Below the pieces are notes generated by a model that searched no databases, was not told where the DNA came from, and saw only the letters and a list, made by a program, of their open reading frames with translations. The position numbers and the translations under genes were made by a program. 64,000 bases of DNA from Phoronis australis (taxonomy: Eukaryota; Phoronida; Phoronidae), in contig NMRA01000101.1 of the NCBI GenBank assembly GCA_002633005.1, positions 1 through 64,000 of the forward strand. The letters run 5' to 3'. This document shows positions 49,401 through 59,334 of the stretch, in pieces (within the stretch, counting starts at the first letter, position 1; every line of letters begins with the position of its first letter).

Positions 49401-52400
49401 TTATCCTAGACATATTGTCCACTTAATTACAGCTTTTCGTAATTTTATTAATTACTCGTCCGCTATTCCGGAAGTGACGTTTTAGGAGGCAAGCGTTTCC
49501 CGCCACTTGGTTTTGCGTTGAGTTTACCGTGCGAATCTGTTCTATTCTACTTTTGTTTTGTGCTGTTTTTCAACAATTGTCGCCATCACTTTCCATCGGC
49601 GAGTATCCTGCGGCAAGATAGGTTAGTAGAGAACTCAACTACGTTGGATTTAGGGATTGTTTAGTGTGTTGTAAGCTGAAAATGGCTGGAGTCGGTGACC
49701 CGTATCACAGTGACAGTAGTGTGAGTGACGGAGACCTTGTTCACAGCAGTGGTGACGAGGAATTTTTTCACGGACATTCAGTGGGTGGGTACATGTTTGA
49801 GCCCGAGTATAACGAGGCAGAGTACGCACAGGCACAGGCAGCTGTTGAGAGAAACGAGGCGGCTACTGAGGACAGACGTGGTGACACATCTTGGTGCAAA
49901 TGCACTGTGTGCGTTGTTATGCCTACCTCAATGGAATGCTTGTGCTGTTCAGAGTTCGACGAGGCCAAGCCACTACTGGACATGGTTAAGTGGACCTCCG
50001 GCATACCACGGACAGAGGAACAACTGTCCCACTTGCCAGAGTGTCCCGCGACACACTCCCACTGGATGGTGACCTGAGCACCCAAACTGCTTACATCGTG
50101 TCGTGTGACTCCCTCGCCACACACCTGGCACCTTCTAAATAGCTCCAACACTTTAGACAAGTCCACAATAAACTTATCAAAGTTTGGCTCACCGATCTGT
50201 TCACTGGACGACGAACTGTCCTCTTCACTGGGTGTCGAACTGAGCCTGTAATCACTCCCACTACTCAATATCGCTGCAGGGCTGCTTAGAGGCTCTGGGC
50301 TGGAGAAAACAGCACAGGGCGAATCACCACTGGTTCCAGGAATGGCACGCTCTGGGGTACGTTCGGAGGCACGGGCGACAGTAGATGAAGTGCCTCCACT
50401 GGCTCCAGTCACTGTACTGGCCACAGCTCGCGAGGCTTCTCGCTTCAAAAACGCACTTCTCGGGGGTGGCGACGGGGCACTGCCGGGAATCAACACAGAC
50501 GGAATGGCATCCTTCTTCAGGCGTTGTTTCGCAGGGACCTTCATCAGTTCAGCGTACAAATCCCTTTCGTAATCGGACGGCAGAAAATGCTTGCCACACA
50601 CACGGTAATTCTCCACTGCTTTGTACGTTGCGTGGACGGGTAACGCTGCGTTCTTCACACGAACGAGCCAAGCACGGCGAAGTGTGTCATCCATCGGAAA
50701 GCGATGCAAAGGTTCTCCCAAAGCGCGCGTGAGACGATAATTAGTACATCCCGGTACGCAGCAACAGTGTGGCATGTTGACTGACTAGTAAATGAAAGCA
50801 AACGAGGACGGAACTTAACACAACCGAGGTAGAACAATGACTGACTCGGCAGCTCTCACAGTCAGACTGTATGAAAAGAAATTGGCGCGAAATGCTTGTC
50901 TCCTAAAACGTCACTTCCGGAGTAGCGGACGAGTAATTAACAAAATTACGAAAAGCTGTAATTAAGTGGAAAATATGTCTAGGATAACCAACCAACCTTA
51001 TTTTAGCTCAAAATGACATGAAAAAAAGGTTGCCTTCGCCTTTGAAATCTTCCCATCAAATTAGAGACATCTTTTGTTACTTAAAGGAGTGTAGCCTATT
51101 TTGGGAGCGCAGAAACTTGTCACCTAAGTCTGACTAGGTGAATTAATTTCAACCCAACCTTGGAAGTCCCTGTCTTGCCTACTACTATCGCCACTACTTC
51201 TTGGCATGTATTTTCAAAAGAAAAGTGTAAAAAAATTAAAAACGCACGACTCGTGATGCTATTTCATAAACCAATAAATCATAATGAAGCTGTAAACTTT
51301 GGTAAACTGTTGCAACTGCAGAAAAGCATCGATATAGAAGGCATAAAACCGAAGTTCAGTTTATATGAAATGTATGTAATGGATTGGATTTTTAAAATAC
51401 TTACCTTACATTTTATTATGATTGCAGCCACAAACACGCCGATACTCTGAATAAGATCCCCCAGAACATGTATTAACGCAGCTCGTATAAGAATATTTTT
51501 TCCACTTTTGCCTCTGTCGTTTGAGTTATCTTCACCGTCTTCAACATTGCCCAATGTGTGGTAACTTGTCGTAGGAGTAGTTTTAAGAGGAATGCGGTCG
51601 CTTTGCGCATGTTCCTTTGTATACCCTTCACCTTCACGATTGTGACCTTGACCTCCGTGACTGTGTTCATGTCCCCCGAATCCATGGCTGTGCCCATGTG
51701 AAATACTATCCATGTTTAGATTACATCGTCTACATATATCAAAATTTAGCATAGCGGCCATTCTGAAAGTATAACCAAGCGTAATCGATTAGCCTCTTTG
51801 AAAATTGTTGTAATTACATGCGCTGGTGATTGTAGCATAGACATGGTCTGGCGCAAGCACTTTTCCGAATGACTGCACTTGTCTTCATACATAGGCCTAC
51901 TTAGAACAATGTACGGAATACCAACAAAAAAGAAACGGCGTTTTGTGTTTATTTATTTTATTATTATTATATATAATTATTATTATATATAATTATTATA
52001 TATAATTAGTAGTATAAAAATAATGATAATGATAACAATAACAACAACAATAATAATAATAACAACAACAACAACAATACAACAATAATAATAATATATT
52101 ATTATTATTATTGTTGTCCTTGTTCTTGTTCTTGTCCTTGTCCTTGTCCTTGTCCTTGTCCTTGTCCTTGTCCTTGTTCTTGTTCGTTATATTTTTAATG
52201 CAGATGTAACGACATCGAACAGGCTGGTCAACTCAAGTGACTTTCCAAATATGGAATTCAGTACCGTCGAGTTGCCTTACACGAAACCGACTGCGGAACG
52301 AGGCAAGAGATTAGCCTGCAGCACCACGGCGTGTGCTGAATGCAGAATGGTGAATGTTGGCCAATTCCCCTTTTGTCCACTGACGTCACAAGCATACTGG

Positions 52401-55080
52401 CGCCCCCCAGTGGAGGCCCTGAGAACTCGTAAACAAGCATGTTGGCGACTGTGGTTAAAGTATTTTTTATGATTTTTCCAGAGTCGCTATGTTTTAGTGT
52501 GTTTTTTAAATAATTTTGCATGTCATACTTCTCAGAAAATCAATATTGTTCCAATAAATTAAGAAAATTGGAATATTCATTCTAGCTATCCTGCAACACG
52601 ATCCAACTGTTCTTCTGTGTTACACACGCCGGCAAAGCCAAAGTTTTATCCCNTATCTCCCTTCAAAGAAACAGTAACAAATACTCCACGGCGGTTGGTA
52701 GTGAAAAAAAACTTGTTTTCGCTTGACCAGAACCAAGCCAACATGAGCAATTTTGAGGATAATGCCTCTGCACAATCACCTGTTCTGGGTCGACTCACTT
52801 AACGAATAGCCCCATTATAAAAAATGCTCAAAGTTGCACAAAGTGCAACCAAGTTAATAGTACTAGACCGTCGAGTAGTCGACGAGTAGTTAATTAAATT
52901 ACGAAAAGCAGTAAATAAGTGAAAAATATGTCTGTGATAATCAACGAACCTTATTTTTGCTAAAAATGACATGAAAATGGTTGCCTTCGCCGTTAAGAAA
53001 TAGCCATCAATTTTAGTAAAGTTCCCAAACGATATTGTGTAGTAATCTTTCGTCTATGCCAATCGGAGTTTTTGTCTATAGGTCTACTCTGGATGCCCTT
53101 TGCTCCGAAGGGCTGTTAATCAGAAGACCCTACAAAGCAAAGAGCCATTACTAAGAAAATATTTTTAAAAGGGCTGCTACTCCGAACGGTCTTCAGTCAG
53201 TAGGGCCGTTACTCCAAAATTCCGTTATTCCGCACATTTTTAATTTCTCTAATATAACTCCATGAATCAAATCATGGAAAAATGAAAAGGCAAATGCCTA
53301 CTTTTGTTTGTGCAATTTTTTCCGGGAAATTACATAGTCCATTTAGATCATGGCGCAATTCTTTTACAAAACAATGTACGACGCCTAAACGACACCATGC
53401 TGTGCCAGTGCGACGCCCCTGTGGACGACGTGGGATACCAGTGTTGTGTTCTGCAGACCAAGTTGCTAGAGAGAAAAGCGAGATGATGCAAGTCTTTGAG
53501 GGATACCGTTATGCATTTCAAGAGAAGCACACTTTGTTTGTCTCGTGAGATTCTTAGGTATAAAATGAGAAATTCCGTAAATATTCAACAGTACTTACAT
53601 GACATTGAAGAGAATTCCGCAACACGACGTCACCAACATTGTGTCACCATTAATTTCAAAATCTTTGTGAATTACGCGTTCAACAGCCAGATAGACCAGG
53701 ACCCCAGTCATGACCCAAATGATAAACACGCTAATCATTGCGCCACATATTTCTGCAATTTAGAGAACATGTATGTCATTGTTTTGCATAAAGTCGTTTC
53801 CGAAGATTTCTTCTTTGAAGCTGTGCGTTTTGAAATGGTTTGACCATAAATAGTAGAATTAAAGGTAGTTGCTGACCTTTTTCTCCTTTCGAAGACAATG
53901 AGAATTGTGGTGGGAAGGCATGTCAGTGGAAATATAAAAGGAAATGTCCGCTGTAATAGTTTATTTCATTTGAATAGTACAGTATACTTTTTATGCCATT
54001 AAAGATATTATCCTAAAAGTTCTCAGTACTTCATTACTTATCAAATTAGTGTTTGCACGCTCCTGGCTTATTGGTGGACCCGCACAATGATGATGTTTTA
54101 AAATACTGTATACTAACCAATCAGCCGTTGTACCCATAGATAATTAGTTAATATGGAAATGAGAAAAATGTGATAGAATATCCTACACGACATGACACAT
54201 CCCCTAAACGTTTAACCAGCATGCAGTTTCCTTTTTTACGTTTCCCATGGTCACTACTTGAAGGCGCTTAATAGAACGTTCTTAAAAGGGAAAGCCTATT
54301 TTTACTCATACTATGAATACCGAGTTACCAGACATTTTCACATTAATTAGCGCTCCCCTCGACATTGTTGACTATGCATGAAGAAAAAACATAATTTCAT
54401 AATGTTCCTGTTTTGTTTGAAACCTACTCATTGCAGTAGAAAAAAAACGAAGTATGCCAATTTACAGACATTTGCAAACATTTGTTACTCATTGTTGAAC
54501 TAAATTGACGGGAGCATTTTGTGTGAAGAGAAACATTTGGAGGCTAGGGTCTTTAACAGTTACATTTGTTTACCTTAATCGTGCCTTTTTGCTCTCATTT
54601 TGTTTATTTTGCGAGCTCACTAATTGACTTGATATCGTTACGCCACTAAATAAAAAACAATAGGAGAAGCCATCTCCTAATAACCGCTAAAACAATTTCA
54701 ACAAAATAAGCAATTAAAGGGCATTCGACATGTTTTGTGATTCTATCAAATGAGAGTTGATTTCAGCTTTACCTGCTCTGTGGTAGCCAAATGACATTGT
54801 TTTCGTTGCCGGCTTCTTGGCAAGCCATAACGACACAAGGCTGATAGCGAAGCTAGCCAGGTCGCTGGCAAGATGTGCAGCGTCTGTGAGAAGAGCTAAG
54901 CTGTTGGATAAGATTCCTCCAACAATTTCGGCAATGAGGAACACAAAGCAGACGACACTGACTACGATGAGCGTGTTCCTATCTGCTTTCGAACCTTTCT
55001 TTGCCGTGGGAGGGTGGCAATGTTCCATGGAGTACTTTTCCAGGTTTTCTTCTTCGTTTTGTACATGTATTTCTGCCATT
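43318..55080 (-). CDS. SLC30-family zinc transporter (ZnT2/3/4/8-like), six coding exons, complete
   Basis: Cation diffusion facilitator that moves zinc out of the cytosol, in this subgroup usually into vesicles, by proton exchange. Coding parts are 55079-54773, 53752-53599, 51762-51405, 45722-45617, 44716-44582 and 43460-43318. All borders are AG/GT and the phases (1,2,0,1,1) agree, giving 1203 nt or 400 residues plus stop, near the 320-430 usual for the subgroup. Seen: HCH motif at residues 20-22 (a dimer-interface zinc motif in ZnT2/3/4/8), TM1 about 36-57, TM2 HxxxD at H69/D73, TM3-4 at 104-160, His-rich loop with HGHSHGFGGHEHSHGG from 176, TM5 HxxxD at H252/D256, TM6 about 280-300, and a cytosolic C-terminal domain with HSLHIW at 333-338 and a Cys-rich end. 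No disabling change was found. The paralogue cannot be fixed by eye. Upstream non-coding exons were not identified. Confidence 0.95.
44582..44716 (-). CDS. SLC30 coding exon 5 (C-terminal domain)
   Basis: 135 nt between a ctgtttag acceptor and a gtgagt donor. Begins GVPRNVDF, analogous to the family's EGTP.NID, and contains SMHSLHIWSLTMEKNAVV, the signature of the CDF C-terminal regulatory domain (typically VHSLHIWALT). Confidence 0.95.
45617..45722 (-). CDS. SLC30 coding exon 4 (TM6)
   Basis: 106 nt, too short for a usual ORF cut-off, between a tttttag acceptor and a gtaatt donor. Starts PDWTLVDPVCTFLFSVLVL, matching the family's DP.CT/F.FS TM6 start, and ends VLMEG, the usual TM6 to C-terminal-domain junction. 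In phase with exons 3 and 5. Confidence 0.95.
45723..47784. other. SLC30 intron 3, lower part
   Basis: Non-coding apart from the repeats listed. Frames at 45959-46225 (plus) and 46468-46839 (minus) have no recognisable domain. Confidence 0.45.
47785..48920 (+). repeat. Interspersed repeat with internal subrepeats, copy 2 (SLC30 intron 3)
   Basis: Same start (ggagcaacgcggagcg), same internal phrases (aaaatggccattagatgg, aggggg-gcacagcggtag type) and same end (atgacggcaatatgcatcca) as 3505-4850. Non-coding; frames seen here are incidental. Confidence 0.85.
49682..50077 (+). CDS. P2X7 C-terminal (ballast)-like Cys-rich protein, truncated
   Basis: Starts MAGVGDPYHSDSSVSDGDLV, acidic, then GGYMFEPEYNEAEYAQAQ, a charged stretch, and DTSWCKCTVCVVMPTSMECL followed by CC. 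The WC.C..C..MPT..E..CC pattern matches the zinc-binding intracellular C-terminal domain of P2X7 receptors, which also occurs in stand-alone invertebrate proteins. The last 31 codons lie over the THAP ORF in reverse and have no family match, so the true C-terminus is missing. Confidence 0.8.
   Translation: MAGVGDPYHSDSSVSDGDLVHSSGDEEFFHGHSVGGYMFEPEYNEAEYAQAQAAVERNEAATEDRRGDTSWCKCTVCVVMPTSMECLCCSEFDEAKPLLDMVKWTSGIPRTEEQLSHLPECPATHSHWMVT
49768..50775 (-). CDS. THAP-domain transposon protein, C-terminally truncated
   Basis: ATG at 50775. A THAP zinc finger spans residues 1-95: C5 and C10 (MPHCCCVPGC), W36, C60 and H63 (YRVCGKHF), and the AIPSVL motif replacing AVPTIF. After a Ser-rich linker, residues about 200-285 show FDKFIVDLSKVLELFRRC, CGEGVT and ECVAGHSGKWDS, a Cys/His pattern I recall from uncharacterised THAP transposon-type proteins. 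From about residue 285 the frame runs antisense through the opposing ORF and is probably not original. No catalytic domain is left, so it is unlikely to act as a transposase; it might still bind DNA. Confidence 0.85.
   Translation of the reverse strand: MPHCCCVPGCTNYRLTRALGEPLHRFPMDDTLRRAWLVRVKNAALPVHATYKAVENYRVCGKHFLPSDYERDLYAELMKVPAKQRLKKDAIPSVLIPGSAPSPPPRSAFLKREASRAVASTVTGASGGTSSTVARASERTPERAIPGTSGDSPCAVFSSPEPLSSPAAILSSGSDYRLSSTPSEEDSSSSSEQIGEPNFDKFIVDLSKVLELFRRCQVCGEGVTRHDVSSLGAQVTIQWECVAGHSGKWDSCSSVRGMPEVHLTMSSSGLASSNSEQHKHSIEVGITTHTVHLHQDVSPRLSSVAASFLSTAACACAYSASLYSGSNMYPPTECP
51405..51762 (-). CDS. SLC30 coding exon 3 (end of TM4, His-rich loop, TM5)
   Basis: 358 nt between a ctttcag acceptor and a gtaagt donor; residues 154-273. 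After the end of TM4 comes a long cytosolic loop with repeated HGH/HSH motifs (176-194), longer than in vertebrate ZnT8, then TM5 with IHVLGDLIQS, whose H252 and D256 complete the transport site. Reading past the donor soon leaves family similarity. Confidence 0.95.
51947..52190. repeat. Compound microsatellite in SLC30 intron 2
   Basis: TTA/TAA-rich trinucleotides (51947-52060), CAA/AAT runs (52030-52100), then about twelve CTTGTC/CTTGTT hexamers (52114-52185). TAA and TTA stretches can pair with each other. Confidence 0.95.
52870..53000. repeat. Solo end of the 49.3-51.0 kb transposon family
   Basis: Diverged copy of the right TIR (cgagtagttaattaaattacgaaaagca ... tggttgccttcgcc). Flanking sequence after gccttcgcc is also faintly alike (ccatcaa-tta), so it may mark a related insertion. 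A 61-codon frame just upstream (52617-52802) has no recognised family. Confidence 0.7.
53080..53235. repeat. Decayed minisatellite (TTACTCCGAAGGGC-like)
   Basis: Words such as tgctccgaagggctgtta, ctactccgaacgg and gttactccaaaattcc recur every 15-30 bp. Confidence 0.5.
53599..53752 (-). CDS. SLC30 coding exon 2 (TM3-TM4)
   Basis: 154 nt between an attgcag acceptor and a gtaagt donor. Encodes residues 103-154, including WVMTGVLVYLAVERVI, the typical TM3 and following loop of vesicular ZnTs, and then TM4. It continues the codon split after FGYHRA (G|AA, Glu). The long plus-strand open frame across this exon is only its shadow. Confidence 0.94.
54773..55080 (-). CDS. SLC30 coding exon 1 (N-terminus, TM1-TM2)
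   Basis: ATG at 55079-55077, one base after a 3' splice site (tacag), so the 5' UTR begins in an upstream exon that I could not place. Encodes residues 1-102: acidic N-terminus, HCH at 20-22, TM1, and TM2 with TDAAHLASDLASF, whose H69 and D73 are metal ligands in this family. Ends FGYHRA plus one base of the next codon before a gtaaag donor. Confidence 0.95.
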
Positions 55081-56860
55081 CTGTAATGGGAAATACTTCA
55101 GGCTTAAGAGGAGGGAATCAGACAATCTAATTTAGGGGCAAGGATTTGTGACAACGATGATGAATGGTGATATCTATTAAGACATAACAGAAATCCCCGA
55201 TGTCTTCGTTCCCATTTATTATCCTCCAATTTAGTCCGGCATTTTCTTTGGTCACATCACTGGCTCTTCCTCACCAAAAGGAATTGCACTGAATAAGCAT
55301 TAAAAATCACAATGTCAGAAGCCGTGTACATAGCAACTTTTGTAAAAGATATACACCGTACATTTTCCAGCTTTCGCACAGAATCTCATTTTATTTAGAC
55401 AAAGAGGAATTCATCATATTCATACGACACTTTCAGAGATTATGCTTTATGCAGCTTCCATCAAATTTCTAAGGGAAATTGTTTTTAAAATATTTCACCT
55501 TCACATGAAGAGGCATCAAAAATAGGACTTTAATAATTTCCATGAAAAAATCTTAAGTTGCATAAAACAAAAATGAAATGACATTTTAGAAAACTACAAT
55601 GGCATTTTTAGATCTCAACTTGCTTTTTATTAAATTTTACTAAAAAGTAATAGTCACTGGACTCTATCAATGGCAGGTTGCTTAAAAGTTCGAGTACGAA
55701 TTCTCTTCTTCTCAGTAGGGTAATGCATGTCCTTAAATATATCTTTATATTAAGTGGGAGTAGGTCTAATGTTTTACACAAAGGATGAGTATGTGATATC
55801 AACTTAATATAGGCCAGACCAACGTATGACGTTTTTGAATAAGGTCTAAGACCACGGTTCTTGCCTTTAATGACAAAATGAGGTGATTCAGGTTTGATGG
55901 CACTTCTATGGAGTAAATGGAAATTTATTGCCACGAATGGTAATCAGCAGTTTTTAAGTTGTTAGAGTAAAAGAAACCTAGACATTTGACATCTGTTCTG
56001 TTCTATCCGCATCCGGAAGTACCGCCAGTATCAGAGCACTTTCTTGTTCCGCACGAAATGTTTGCTGCCAATATACTTCACACGAACGGAAATTGGAAGA
56101 AAACTCTAGTAGGTAATGTGTATTTTAACCTGTGTTTCTGAAACATACACTGCAAGAGCATTCTTGTCTCCGCTCTCGAACCATAGTGAATTTGTGATTT
56201 TGGAGAGAAAATGTCAAATTCGCATTTTGTTCATTCTTTGACATTTCAATGACATAAAAATGCATGGCTTTGTTGAAGTTCTGTATCCGTGAGAAACCTC
56301 ATGGACTGCGTTTTATGTAAGTCATGCGTGTTTTTCATGTGTCTTGAGACAGGAAGGAAATCAGGACTTTTGTTGAAGCAGACTAGCGACTACGAGATCA
56401 CCCGCTCAAACTGTGGTGTATGCCCTAAGAGTTATGCTGGAGCTATTGTTGACGACCTCATGGAAACATAGATACTCTATAGTCTATGATGAAATGACGA
56501 ATCACCCGGAGAACGATCCAAATGGTGGGAAAAGGGGGGTCAATTGAGAAGGACGAGGCAATGTTTTCCAGTAAAGTCTAATATGGCATATGAATTAGAG
56601 CATTGTAAATCTGTTTTTGGATGTGATATGGAACAATGGTTCGATTAATTATGTACTATCTGTGCTCGTCATTTACATCTGAAAATATTAAAACTAATTT
56701 TGTAAACCTTTAGTCAGAGCACTGGGTTGTAATATTGCTACTAGTTGTATAAACTTAGTAAGTTTGCCTGACAGAACGTGTTATCTGAATAATAACAAAC
56801 AAATCAAGTCACGAAAAAAGCTACACACAGGTATGATTATGCGCTTTTGTAGAGGAATGT
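55081..56860. other. Upstream flank of the SLC30 gene
   Basis: Should contain at least one non-coding first exon and the promoter, because the coding exon opens right after an acceptor. Neither could be placed. Reading frames here are unsupported. Confidence 0.4.
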
Positions 56861-57115
56861 TTGCGCCTGAATCCACACAAAGCATGCGCCTTTACAATGA
56901 TCACCCACCCGCACCTATTATTACCAATACCACTCACTACAGCCAAAAGCCTCCGCAAATTTCTTCCAGAACTTGTTAATTACTATATTATTCCACAAAA
57001 ACTAACTGAAAAGATATTTACTCACTCTATTCACGCCATCTCGTCAACCTCAAAAACTCACTTGTTATAAAACTATTCAGAAAAATGCTCAATATCAAAC
57101 TGCAGAATCTGTCGC
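56860..57115 (+). pseudogene. Possible non-LTR retrotransposon ORF end
   Basis: Frame with LPIPLTTAKSLRKFLPELVN, IFTHSIHAISSTSKTHLL-stop. It resembles the LR..LP.L.N...K..THS C-terminal tail of some non-LTR RT proteins, followed by CSISNCRIC in another frame. Short and weak. Confidence 0.35.
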
Positions 57116-57239
57116 CCCCAAAATTAATGATGCCTCATTAAAAAATCTTTACTCTTCCTTGAGTAAACAAAATTATTTACTAGATTGCACTGTTTTCATA
57201 ACGACTGCACTAGGATTTTCCTTTGTTATAAAAGACGGA

Positions 57240-57480
57240 GAATTACGAAAAATAACGTTTATTAGATTTTGTTTACTTCTATAGACGGCTGTAACGGGCA
57301 CTGTGAATGTCGATTCATTCCCAGATTCTGCATGCACCCCTGCAGGTTGTTAGCTCTAAGTTTCACGACGAGGTGACGAGCTGAGCGCCAGGGTTGTGTG
57401 AAATTTCGGTGTCTAACGGAGCTCTACACACGGCTACCTAGCTGTATGTTGACGACAGTCTTCATACAGCTAGCTGGCTT
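57240..57480 (+). repeat. Interspersed repeat R3, copy 2
   Basis: Homologous to 41640-41900, with the same order of matching words. Confidence 0.65.
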
Positions 57481-57529
57481 TCTACCTCAGTATGTACATT
57501 TATGATGCAACTTTTGTAAATACATCCAG

Positions 57530-57692
57530 GGGCGGATCCAGGATTTTGAGTTGGGGGGCACGGCAAATGGAGTATTAGCCAGAATTTTGCCCTTCAGACA
57601 TTCGCACAACCGGACTGCCAAATGGAAGCTGGGAGAATTTTATGGAGGGCCATGGCCCCCTTGGCCCTGGCCCTCTAAATCCGCCACTGACA
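57530..57692. repeat. Small interspersed element (AGTATTAGCCAG family), copy 2
   Basis: Begins caggggcggatccaggattt and ends taaatccgccactga. Same body as 40371-40515. Confidence 0.75.
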
Positions 57693-57984
57693 TCTATATA
57701 CTTCGTGTACAATACAATATTTTAACTGCATTCTTAGTTTTCACTTTAAACTGAAGAGTATCTGGTTGTGTCAAGGCAGGGTCAAAAGTTCTGGAAAGAA
57801 ATTTGTACTGCCTAGGGGAAGAAGCCCACAGCCGCACACCTTAACTAACATCTGACAGGTGACAGAAATTCTGCTTGAAGCTTTGAACACGGTCTCTTCA
57901 TTCCTGTCTCTTGCGATGAATGACGCGATCGGTTCACTCTTAGGTGTAGCTATTTTCCCTCGGCGTTTCCCACCCACTAGCCGT

Positions 57985-58035
57985 CCCACTAGCCGTTACC
58001 CGTGCGAAAGCACGAGCACGGGTAACGGCTAGTAG
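57985..58035. repeat. Short palindrome (ACTAGCCGTTACCCGTGC)
   Basis: actagccgttacccgtgc followed by gcacgagcacgggtaacggctagt: a near-perfect hairpin that coincides with the truncation point of Kolobok-like copy 2. Confidence 0.85.
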
Positions 58036-58326
58036 GATATAAAATCGAATTATTGTGTTCCACAACAGCTTTCTGTCAGCAAACACTGAATCAGCATGCG
58101 CTCACACTGCCTCGGTGCCCGGTCAATTACTGCATCGAAAGCCTGTAACGCAGTGATTTATTCATTGCTGGCTTCTTAAAACATTTGCACTCACAACACT
58201 CCAAGGCATTACAAATTGTATCTAATGAGACAGACTTTGTTTCAGTTATTGGTTAGGGTGAGAATAATTCATTTTGCCAAACAGAACGCACAATAATAAA
58301 CGTCAACTCGCAATCCCGACTTAGAC

Positions 58327-58632
58327 GAGTGCTCATCCCACGAAGACTTCACAGGTCGATCGCTAGGTTTCACAGGCTATCAGTTCGAACCAGAAAACAC
58401 TGATCAAGAAATAATAGAGAGGCTCCGTGAACGTGCACAGATAACTTAACATTTGGATAGTTCCGAAAACCGTTTGAATGACTTGTCATGGTGTCAGTGA
58501 GCAAATTGCACGATAATGGAAACGACTGGCGCTTGCGTTTGCTGCCACGAAATTCGGCAAGAGAAACGCCTTGTTAGAGAAGCGCAGATGTGTCTTACGG
58601 ACCCGGCCATCCTGATTTTGCACCGCGTCTAA
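58327..58632 (+). pseudogene. P2X7 C-terminal-like ORF of Kolobok-like copy 2, broken
   Basis: Plus strand, facing the THAP frame: FTGYQFEPENTDQEIIERLR, a stop and frameshift near 58446, then NDLSWCQ-stop-ANCTIMETTG and ACVCCHEI. Matches the GY.FEPE...WC.C..C..M.T...CVCCHEI order of the ORF at 49682 and of P2X7-C-type proteins. Two in-frame stops. Confidence 0.75.
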
Positions 58633-58802
58633 ACAGAGGTGTGCTTATGTTTTTAGAGCTGAAAAAAGAACTGGCGAAAACATCCTACACCCAGGATACC
58701 AAACAGAAGCCTCACGAACGAGTCAGTCATCAAACAGGTTATATAAAATGTTATGTTCTCACGCCTTGAATTAATTGCAATTATTTATGTTTTCATGGCC
58801 AA

Positions 58803-59051
58803 CTACAACTCTCCATAATCAAAAACCGACCAACAACCGATCTGACGAAATGCAGGCCTCTGACAGACACGGAGAAGTTCCACGGCCTCATACTTGGTAT
58901 TAACGGTGTACTTTTCATTTTTCACTACCGCAAGCCACTTCCGAAGCATTATGGGCTCTCGAGAAAATCGAAAAAACGATATACCCGGTTTCGACGCAGC
59001 TACGTAGTTCGCACAAGCGGGAACGATACACCACACCATAGCGGCACTCAC
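58803..59051 (-). pseudogene. THAP domain ORF of Kolobok-like copy 2
   Basis: Frame with MVWCIVPACANYVAASKPGI, FFRFSREPIMLRKWLAVVKN and LRVCQR: the two N-terminal cysteines, the Trp and the third Cys of a THAP finger. The His and later part are lost by frameshift (RVCQRPAFRQ). Probably inactive. Confidence 0.75.
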
Positions 59052-59334
59052 TCTGCAGAAGAACGACGGACGTCGCTGTGACGTTTCTCACCTTCCTCAC
59101 GCGTTAATGCGACACCTCTCGGTGAGGTAAGATATACCGCAAACGAGGTGACGTGGATATAGACCGATTAAGACGGTAAAAACGACTGATCAAATCGGGT
59201 GGCATTTTCCTTTAAGTAAACATTTATTTCTAAAAACAAACGGATTATTTTGGATGTAGGAGCGTAAGCCTAAATACGAACATTTACGGCATACTAGCAT
59301 GAGGTCATCGACCTCTTTCATAACGACTGCGACA

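Larger units (their letters stand above)
49349..51040. mobile_element. DNA transposon with ~156-bp TIRs and convergent THAP / P2X7-C-like ORFs (SLC30 intron 3)
   Basis: Left end 49349-49504 (ggcgaaggcaacc ... gacgttttaggaggcaagcg) and right end 50884-51040 are near-perfect inverted repeats. Inside, a THAP-protein ORF reads from 50775 on the minus strand and a Cys-rich ORF from 49682 on the plus strand, overlapping tail to tail. No target-site duplication is visible. The overlap suggests an internally deleted copy of a larger two-gene element. Confidence 0.88.
58040..59211 (-). mobile_element. Kolobok-like DNA transposon, copy 2, truncated
   Basis: Reverse complement begins TTAA-AGGAAAATGCCACCCGAT, the same end and TTAA as copy 1 at 6334, and the two are homologous through the THAP region, a central part and the 58080-58320 segment (matching 7420-7640). 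The far end is missing; homology stops near a 50-bp palindrome at 57985-58035. Confidence 0.8.

Noticed and set aside
51947-52190. Possible CRISPR-like or regulatory array
   Set aside because: Plain compound microsatellite with 3- and 6-bp periods and no spacers.
53496-53843. 115-codon plus-strand frame
   Set aside because: Antisense shadow of SLC30 exon 2 (53599-53752).
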